In this document: in pieces, positions 58,521 to 64,000 of the stretch
Position numbering within the stretch: position 1 is the first letter of the stretch
Layout of the letters: the number at the start of each line of letters is the position of its first letter
Assembly (NCBI RefSeq): GCF_042726155.1
Contig: NZ_JBHXHV010000001.1
Span: 1 to 64,000 of the forward strand
DNA from: Leucobacter sp042726155
GTDB taxonomy: Bacteria > Actinomycetota > Actinomycetes > Actinomycetales > Microbacteriaceae
Reading direction: 5' to 3'
DNA: 64,000 bases
Notes under the pieces: model-generated
Database searches by the model: none
Seen by the model: the letters and a program-made list of their open reading frames with translations, nothing else
Told to the model about the DNA's origin: nothing
Made by a program: the position numbers and the translations under genes

Positions 58521-60164
58521 CTATTCGGCACTCGGGAAGACCGGCGGGAAGAGCTCCCCCGCGCCCGCGAGCGCATCCCGCTCGCCGTACCCCGCGCGCA
58601 GCTGCTCGAACACCCGCTGACCCTCCCGACGCAGTTCGGCCAGGTCGATGCCCGGCAGTTCACCGTCGCGCATCACCAGACGTCCGGCCACCATACTGAA
58701 GTGCGCGTCGCGGCCAGTGCCGGCGAGCACGAGCGTGCGGATCGGGTCGTCGATTGCGCCCATCCGCGGGTCGTCGAGCCTGAAGGCGACGAGGTCGGCC
58801 GCGGCACCCGGCTCGATGCGGCCGAGATCGGGGCGGTGAAGCGCGCGGGCACCGCCCAGTGTCGCCGCCTCGACGTACTCGGCGAGCATGCCTCGGCCGA
58901 GATCACCGTGCTGCGCTTTCGCGAGCTGCACACCGGTGTCGATGGCACGCACGAGGTCGGGTGGAAACGAGTCACTACCCAACCCGATGTTCACGCCAGC
59001 GTCGAGGTACTGTGACAGCCGCTCCAACCAGAACGCGTATCTCGCGTTGGTGAGCGGGCAGTGCGCGATCGACACCCCGGCGGCCGCGAGCCGCGCCAAA
59101 TCGCCACTGTCGCCGTGCTTGTCGCGTAAGTCGCCATCGACATCGGGGTGCACGTCGAGGTACACACCGTGCGCGAGAATGAGCCGCTCGGTGAGCAGTC
59201 CGCAACGCTCGAGCACGTCGAGCGGCGCTCCCCGCCCGTCGCGCGCGAGCACGCCGATCTCGGAGTCGAGCCCCTGCGTCGCGTGGGCACGCACGAGCAC
59301 GTCACGCACGGCCGCGATCCGCCCCGTCTCCGTCAGGATCGCGTCGCTCACCGTCTCAATGCGGCAGGGCACCAGCGCACCGGTCACCAGCGGATCGCCG
59401 AGCGCCTCGACGGTGTCGAGAAACCGCACCGCCTCCGCAAACGAAGCTTCGCCGCGCGCCTCATCCCAGTGCATGCCGGGTGATCCGTCGGTGTGGGTGA
59501 CGTGCACGCCCGAGCGGTACGACGGGCCGAGAAACGTGCGGATACCGAGCGCGCTCGCGGTCTGCGCGGTGTCGAGCAGGTCATCGTGGGTCTCGGCCCA
59601 GGCAACGTGCACCTCAGACGCAATCGGCATCGCACTCGTGACGCCGTGCAAGATGAGCTGCACGAGCCCGTACTTCCGCAGCACGCTGCGATCTGCTGCC
59701 GACAGCACCTCGCGCGGCGCGCGGGCGTAGTCAGCGGACCATTCGAGGCGCGCCTCGTGCTCGGGCCCCCACCACGAGTCGAGCAGCAGGTGATCAATGT
59801 CGACGAGCCCCTCAAGGTCAATGAGGCCGGGCATCAGCAGGCTCTCGCCGAGTTCGATCACCTCGTCCGCGTCGGCCGCGAGCGCGGCCCCGGCCACCCC
59901 GCTCGCCACGGCCACGATGCGGTCCCCGCTGACGAGGACGGTCGCATCACGCACCTCCACGAACCCGCCCCCGCCGATCCGCCCCGAATCGAACACGACC
60001 GCGTAGTCCGCCCGAACCGCGACCGCTCGCGAGCCCGCTCCGACCCCAGCTCCGACCCCAGCTCCGACCGCGGGGCCCGCCCCCGCTCCCGAGCGCCCAT
60101 CGACCGGACCCACTTGGGTGCTCTGGCTCACGATGCCAGCCGTTCGCGTCTCTTCGGCTTCCAT
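58521..60164 (-). CDS. amidohydrolase-family protein
   Basis: A 547-residue metal-dependent hydrolase related to the ATZ/TRZ deaminases. Two expected ligand regions are clear: LILAHGVYLDVH and the GLGSDSFPPDL aspartate, plus AHCPLTNARY. The usual first HxH reads LEGLVDIDH, so a ligand pair is altered or missing. The N-terminal 50 residues are Gly/Ala/Val-rich (GAGVGAGVGAGS) from 12-bp repeats (60037-60069). The start at 60164 overlaps the ATPase gene by 37 bp; a GTG 12 codons later is also possible. As the last gene of the peptide-type ABC operon it may process the imported compound. Confidence 0.85.
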   Translation of the reverse strand: MEAEETRTAGIVSQSTQVGPVDGRSGAGAGPAVGAGVGAGVGAGSRAVAVRADYAVVFDSGRIGGGGFVEVRDATVLVSGDRIVAVASGVAGAALAADADEVIELGESLLMPGLIDLEGLVDIDHLLLDSWWGPEHEARLEWSADYARAPREVLSAADRSVLRKYGLVQLILHGVTSAMPIASEVHVAWAETHDDLLDTAQTASALGIRTFLGPSYRSGVHVTHTDGSPGMHWDEARGEASFAEAVRFLDTVEALGDPLVTGALVPCRIETVSDAILTETGRIAAVRDVLVRAHATQGLDSEIGVLARDGRGAPLDVLERCGLLTERLILAHGVYLDVHPDVDGDLRDKHGDSGDLARLAAAGVSIAHCPLTNARYAFWLERLSQYLDAGVNIGLGSDSFPPDLVRAIDTGVQLAKAQHGDLGRGMLAEYVEAATLGGARALHRPDLGRIEPGAAADLVAFRLDDPRMGAIDDPIRTLVLAGTGRDAHFSMVAGRLVMRDGELPGIDLAELRREGQRVFEQLRAGYGERDALAGAGELFPPVFPSAE

Positions 60165-60964
60165 CCCGGGCCGGGCACCGCCGCACGCAGCGAGCGCGTG
60201 TATGGGTGGGTGGGGTTCGCGAGGAGATCCGCGGTGATGCCCTGGTCGACAATGACCCCGTTCTCCATCACCACCATGCGGTCTGAAATCTGATGCACGA
60301 CGGCGAGGTCGTGCGAGATGAACAGGTAGCTGACCTGCCGCTCGGCCTTGATGTCGGCGAGCAGATTCAGAATCTGCGCCTGAATCGAGACGTCGAGCGC
60401 CGCGACCGCCTCGTCGAGCACGATCACTTTCGGGTCTGCGGCGAGCGCCCGCGCGATCGCGACGCGCTGCCGTTGGCCACCCGAGAGTTCCCGGGGGTAC
60501 CGGTCGAAGAATCGCTGCGGCAACCCGACCGCGTCGAGAATCCCCTGTGCCTGCTGCTTGATCGTGCCCTCGGCCGGCCGCGCCCCGGCGGCCTTCGCGT
60601 GCAGGCGCAGGTTCGACATGATCACCTCACCGATGCGCTGGCGCCCGTTCAACGAGGAGTACGGGTCTTGAAACACGTACTGCACCTCACGCGCGCGCTC
60701 GCGGCGGGCGGCGAGGCTGCGGGGAGCAGCCGAGCGGTCCTGACCCAGCACCGTGACCGTGCCGGACGTGATGGTTTCGAGGCCCACGATCATACGCGCA
60801 ACCGTAGTCTTGCCCGAGCCCGACTCCCCCACGATGGCGAGGCACTCGTCCGCGTACAGATCGAACGAGACGCCGTCGACGGCGACGACTTCTTCGCCCT
60901 TCGATCCGCGCGGTGCCGGGAACACCTTGCGCAGCTCACTCACGGTGATGATGGGTGCGCTCAT
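60128..60964 (-). CDS. peptide-type ABC transporter ATP-binding protein (OppF/DppF-like)
   Basis: A 278-residue ATPase. Walker A is GESGSGKTT, the Q-loop FQDPYSSLNGRQRI, the signature LSGGQRQRVAIA and Walker B VIVLDEAVAALD. DEAVAALD and the C-terminal HPYTRSLRAAVPGP are usual for this type. It starts at 60964, overlapping the preceding ATPase by 4 bp. It forms the ATPase pair of the second peptide-type importer in the window. Confidence 0.93.
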   Translation of the reverse strand: MSAPIITVSELRKVFPAPRGSKGEEVVAVDGVSFDLYADECLAIVGESGSGKTTVARMIVGLETITSGTVTVLGQDRSAAPRSLAARRERAREVQYVFQDPYSSLNGRQRIGEVIMSNLRLHAKAAGARPAEGTIKQQAQGILDAVGLPQRFFDRYPRELSGGQRQRVAIARALAADPKVIVLDEAVAALDVSIQAQILNLLADIKAERQVSYLFISHDLAVVHQISDRMVVMENGVIVDQGITADLLANPTHPYTRSLRAAVPGPGWKPKRRERLAS

Positions 60965-61818
60965 GCGGTGGCCCTCGCCTTCAGTGCTTCGTGGATTTCG
61001 AGGTTGTATTCGAGCACCGGCAGCCGGTCGAGACGCTCCTCGATACTCGGCCGAGCACCCAGCAGCTCCACCGTGTACGGGTGCTGCGGGGAGTCGTAGA
61101 CGTGCGTGCCCTGCTCGACGATCTCGCCCGCGTACATCACCGCGAGCCGGTCGCAGCACGCGTTCGCGAGCTCGAGATCGTGGGTAATGAACAGCAGCGA
61201 GAGCCCGCGGGCCTTGCGCTGTTCGTCGAGGATCGCCATGACGTCTGACTGGGCGGTCACGTCGAGCGCGGTGGTCGGCTCATCGGCGAGGATCAACTGC
61301 GGTTCTGCGAGCAGCACGCTCGCGATCATGACGCGCTGCAGCAGCCCACCCGAGAGCTCATGTGGGTACTGCGAGAGCCGCCGCTCCGCGTGCCGCACCC
61401 CGACCTCGTCGAGCAGCTGCACAGCGCGGCGCTTCGCCTCGTCGAGCTTCACACCGCGGTCGCGCACGAGCGCCTCCGTCAGAAAGTCGCCCACGGTGTG
61501 CACGGGATTCACGTGCGCGCGAGGATCCTGAAAGATCATCCCCACGTCACGCGCCCGATACCGCCGCAACCGCTCCCGCTTCATGTCGAGCACCGATTCA
61601 CCGTCGAAGCGCACGGCACCCTCGGTGCGAAACCCAGCCGCGAGCATTCGCGTGACGGCTCGCGTGGTGAGCGACTTGCCCGATCCCGACTCCCCGACCA
61701 GCCCGAGTGCTTCGCCCCGATCGAGGGTGAAGCTCACCCCGTTCAACAGGTCGAGCCGGCGGTACTTCGTGATGAGGCTGGCGTGCAAATTTTCCACCTC
61801 GAGCAGCGGTGTGCTCAT
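60961..61818 (-). CDS. peptide-type ABC transporter ATP-binding protein (OppD/DppD-like)
   Basis: A 285-residue ATPase. Walker A is GESGSGKSL, the Q-loop IFQDPRAHVNPVHTVG, the signature LSGGLLQRVMIA and Walker B LILADEPTTALD. The signature has LL in place of the common QR, as in some DppD proteins. I start at 61818, where the ATG overlaps the permease stop by 4 bp. The C-terminus has the oligopeptide extension (HPYTVELLGARP). Confidence 0.92.
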   Translation of the reverse strand: MSTPLLEVENLHASLITKYRRLDLLNGVSFTLDRGEALGLVGESGSGKSLTTRAVTRMLAAGFRTEGAVRFDGESVLDMKRERLRRYRARDVGMIFQDPRAHVNPVHTVGDFLTEALVRDRGVKLDEAKRRAVQLLDEVGVRHAERRLSQYPHELSGGLLQRVMIASVLLAEPQLILADEPTTALDVTAQSDVMAILDEQRKARGLSLLFITHDLELANACCDRLAVMYAGEIVEQGTHVYDSPQHPYTVELLGARPSIEERLDRLPVLEYNLEIHEALKARATA

Positions 61819-62699
61819 CGGATGCTCCTTGCGTTCGAGGCGAGCCGGTCGCCAATGACGGTGATGCTCCACACGATCAGCACGATCGCGAGTCCCGCTG
61901 CGATCGCTTCGAGGGCCTGGCCACGCAGCAGCGAGTCGAAGCCGCTCTTGACCATGAGGCCGAGATCGGCGGTCGGCGGCTGCACGCCAAGCCCCAGAAA
62001 TGAGACCGCGGCGAGGTCGATCACCGCGAAGCCGAGCGATGACACGGCCTGGGCGACGACGATCGGCTGCACGTTCGGAAAAATCTGCCGCAGGCTGATG
62101 CCCACGCCCGACTGACCCTGCAACCACGCCGCCTGCACATACGGCATGCCGCGCTCGCGAAGCGCCGCACCGCGCACCACGCGCGCGACGTAGGGGATGT
62201 ACCCGATTGAGAGTCCGACCACGACGGTCGGCAGATTCGGCCCGAAGATCGCAACGGCGATGAGCGCAAATACGATGCCGGGCACCGCGAACAGCACGTC
62301 GAGCACCCACGAGATCACGGTGTCGACGCGGCCTCGATTCCAGGCTGCAATGAGGGCGAGCGCGCTCCCGACAACTGTGGCAATGAGGATCACGAGCGTC
62401 GGGCCGAGCAGCGTAATGCGCGCGCCGTACATCAACCGCGACAGCAGGTCTCGGCCGAGTGCGTCGGCGCCGAGCAGGTGCTCGGGGGTGGGGCCAGAGA
62501 GCGCCGCGAAAAGATCCGGAAAGTCGGGATCGTAGGGCGCAAGCCACGGCGCGAACAGCGCCGCAACCACGAACACGGCGAGCACGACGACGGCGATGAT
62601 GCCCGTCGGCCCGAGCTTGCGACCGGCGAGTACGAAGCGGCCGGGGTCGGTCGCCCGCGACCGGCGCAGGGCGATCTGAGTGGTGCTCGGCGCGGTCAT
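61815..62699 (-). CDS. peptide-type ABC transporter permease (OppC/DppC-like)
   Basis: A 294-residue permease with an N-terminal membrane segment (GIIAVVVLAVFVVAALFAPWLAPYDP) and HLLGADALGRDLLSRLMYGARI, the OppC hallmark. The EAA loop is QAAWLQGQSGVGISLRQIFPN. It overlaps both neighbours by 4 bp. With the upstream OppB-like permease it forms the pore. Confidence 0.93.
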   Translation of the reverse strand: MTAPSTTQIALRRSRATDPGRFVLAGRKLGPTGIIAVVVLAVFVVAALFAPWLAPYDPDFPDLFAALSGPTPEHLLGADALGRDLLSRLMYGARITLLGPTLVILIATVVGSALALIAAWNRGRVDTVISWVLDVLFAVPGIVFALIAVAIFGPNLPTVVVGLSIGYIPYVARVVRGAALRERGMPYVQAAWLQGQSGVGISLRQIFPNVQPIVVAQAVSSLGFAVIDLAAVSFLGLGVQPPTADLGLMVKSGFDSLLRGQALEAIAAGLAIVLIVWSITVIGDRLASNARSIR

Positions 62700-63646
62700 T
62701 GCTTGCTCCCCAGTTGGATGCGCGGATCGATGATCGTGTACAAAAAGTCGACGACCGCGTTGATCACGACGAACGCGACGACGAGCACGAGAATGACAGC
62801 CTGCACCACGGCGAAGTCACGCTGCAGAATCGCGCGGACGAGCAGTGATCCGAGGCCGTCGAGCGCGAACACGTTTTCAATGACCACGGCACCCGCGATG
62901 AGCGTCGCGACCGTCAGCCCGAGCACCGTCGTGATCGGAATCAGGGCGTTCCGCAGAATGTGCCTGCGCACGATGATGCCGGAACGCAGGCCCCGCGCGA
63001 CGGCCGTCTGCACGTGCTCGCGCCCCTCTTCTTCGAGCACCGAGGCGCGCGTGATGCGGGCCTGATACGCGGCGCTCGCGACGGCGAGGGCAATCGCTGG
63101 CAACACGAGGTGGGTGAGCGTGTCGAGGCCACCACTGCCGCTACCGTTTGTCGGAAACCAACCGAGCCCGACGGCGAAGACGCTGATCAGCGCGACACCG
63201 ATAACGAAGGCCGGGGTCGCAAGGCCGAGCGTTGCGAGCGTCGTCACGACCTGATCGACCCACCCGCCCTTGAGCGAGGCGACGAGTCCGAGACCAACGC
63301 CCACGACCGCGATGATGAGCGTCGCCAGCGCGATCAGCGCGACCGTCGTGCCAATGCGACCACCGATGAGATCGGAGACCGGCTGCCGATACACGACCGA
63401 GTCGCCGAGGTTGCCGGTCAGAATGTCGCCGACCCACGAGAAGTACCGCACGAAAAACGGGTCGTCGAGGTGGTACTGCGCGGTGACCCGCGCGATCTGC
63501 TCGGCCGTGCCGCCCCGGGGCCCGAGCACGAAGCTGAGCGGGCTCCCGGGAGCGAGATACAGCATGCCGAAGACCACGAAGGAGGTCACGAACAGCACGA
63601 GCACGAGGCCGCCCGTTCGCTTCAGCAGAAATGCGGGAATCGACAC
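62696..63646 (-). CDS. peptide-type ABC transporter permease (OppB/DppB-like)
   Basis: A 316-residue permease. The N-terminus FLLKRTGGLVLVLFVTSFVVFGMLYLAPGSPLSFV and YHLDDPFFVRYFSWVGDILTGNLGDSVVYRQPVSDLI are OppB/DppB features. The EAA loop is TAVARGLRSGIIVRRHILRN. It starts 3 bp after the stop codon of the binding-protein gene. Confidence 0.93.
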   Translation of the reverse strand: MSIPAFLLKRTGGLVLVLFVTSFVVFGMLYLAPGSPLSFVLGPRGGTAEQIARVTAQYHLDDPFFVRYFSWVGDILTGNLGDSVVYRQPVSDLIGGRIGTTVALIALATLIIAVVGVGLGLVASLKGGWVDQVVTTLATLGLATPAFVIGVALISVFAVGLGWFPTNGSGSGGLDTLTHLVLPAIALAVASAAYQARITRASVLEEEGREHVQTAVARGLRSGIIVRRHILRNALIPITTVLGLTVATLIAGAVVIENVFALDGLGSLLVRAILQRDFAVVQAVILVLVVAFVVINAVVDFLYTIIDPRIQLGSKQ

Positions 63647-63649
63647 GAG

Positions 63650-64000
63650 CTACTCCACGCCCCCGATGGTTGCCGCCCACGGGTACCCGAGGTACGCCGA
63701 CGAGGCGGTGGCTCCCGAGATCGCCTTGTTCTGCACGAGGATCACCGGCAGGTCACCCATCGGCAGCCACGGCAGGTCGCGCGTGATCTTCTCTTGCGCG
63801 GCGATCGTGTACTTCGCGCGCTCGACCGGATCGAGCGTGCCGCGGGCCTCGGCGAGTTCTTTCGCAGCGCCGTCGTACTTGATGAAGTTATTCGTGCTCT
63901 CGGGCGTGAAGGTCGTGTACACGTCGAGCGGATCTGTCACGTTGCCGTAGTAGGTCGTGAAGAACCCGTCGAGCCCCTCCCGCGCCTTCGGATCGAAGTA
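63650..64000 (-). CDS. peptide-type ABC substrate-binding protein, C-terminal part (cut by window edge)
   Basis: Only the last 116 codons are inside the window; the reading frame stays open to position 64000, so the start lies to the right. DPVERAKYTIAAQEKITRDLPWLPMGDLPVILVQNKAISG is the usual C-terminal lobe of family 5 extracellular binding proteins. It precedes two permeases, two ATPases and an amidohydrolase, forming one operon. The ligand is not known. Confidence 0.85.
   Translation of the reverse strand, partial: YFDPKAREGLDGFFTTYYGNVTDPLDVYTTFTPESTNNFIKYDGAAKELAEARGTLDPVERAKYTIAAQEKITRDLPWLPMGDLPVILVQNKAISGATASSAYLGYPWAATIGGVE

Noticed and set aside
60961..62547. Long leftward frame fusing 243 extra codons to the ABC ATPase
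   Set aside because: The extra codons lie over the permease gene in another frame and are Arg-rich; the ATG at 61818 with ATGA overlap gives the normal protein.
1..64000. CRISPR array, prophage, insertion sequence or transposase
   Set aside because: No regularly spaced direct repeats, no phage structural genes and no transposase-like protein are seen in the window; the palindromic repeats carry no coding capacity.

Overview
The window looks like a chromosomal segment of a high-GC Gram-positive actinobacterium, most likely a Microbacteriaceae member (Leucobacter-like is my guess). Supporting signs are the very GC-rich third codon positions, the actinobacterial mismatch-repair endonuclease NucS, an actinobacterial-type rRNA leader motif, a small protein typical of Microbacteriaceae (35565-35894), BioQ-type biotin control, and GTG starts with GGAGG-type ribosome sites. 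Nothing marks it as phage or plasmid.

Layout. 1-630: upstream region of an rRNA operon that runs leftward out of the window, then tRNA-Tyr with its terminator. 741-12608: ElaA-type acetyltransferase; a leftward TrpXYZ-type ABC transporter followed by a PutA-like protein that has lost its catalytic residues; a GntR/carboxylesterase pair; a TipA-like MerR regulator; TrhO. 12656-15430: two membrane-anchored proteins, one with a zinc-protease motif, flanked by copies of a palindromic repeat. 15410-22025: a leftward operon (asparaginase-like amidase, cyclic imide hydrolase-like deacetylase, MFS transporter, two SDR dehydrogenases, small unknown) opposite a LacI-type regulator. 22212-28183: a leftward six-gene oligopeptide ABC operon headed by a DUF1684 gene. 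28535-36754: single genes, including a M13 peptidase, MATE and MFS exporters, and NucS. 37081-40787: a TetR gene with BioQ-like operators, an alpha/beta hydrolase and the biotin ECF transporter bioYMN. 42675-47143: a leftward operon for a 5-oxoprolinase/urea-carboxylase-like system (PxpA, biotin carboxyl carrier, biotin carboxylase, PxpB, PxpC, tautomerase) with a divergent PucR regulator. 48832-56030: an NCS1 permease, a HyuB/HyuA hydantoinase/oxoprolinase pair and a second PucR regulator. 56886-58004: a small compositionally odd island with a secreted four-cysteine protein. 58096-64000: a thioesterase and a second peptide-type ABC operon ending in an amidohydrolase; its binding-protein gene is cut by the window edge.

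Functional theme. Much of 15-22 kb and 42-64 kb appears to serve uptake and hydrolysis of cyclic amides, imides, hydantoins, lactams and peptides as nitrogen or carbon sources. The biotin uptake locus lies close to a biotin-dependent enzyme cluster. The least explained items are a four-copy nested palindromic repeat with an invariant 34-nt interior, and the 1246-residue PutA-like pseudoenzyme.
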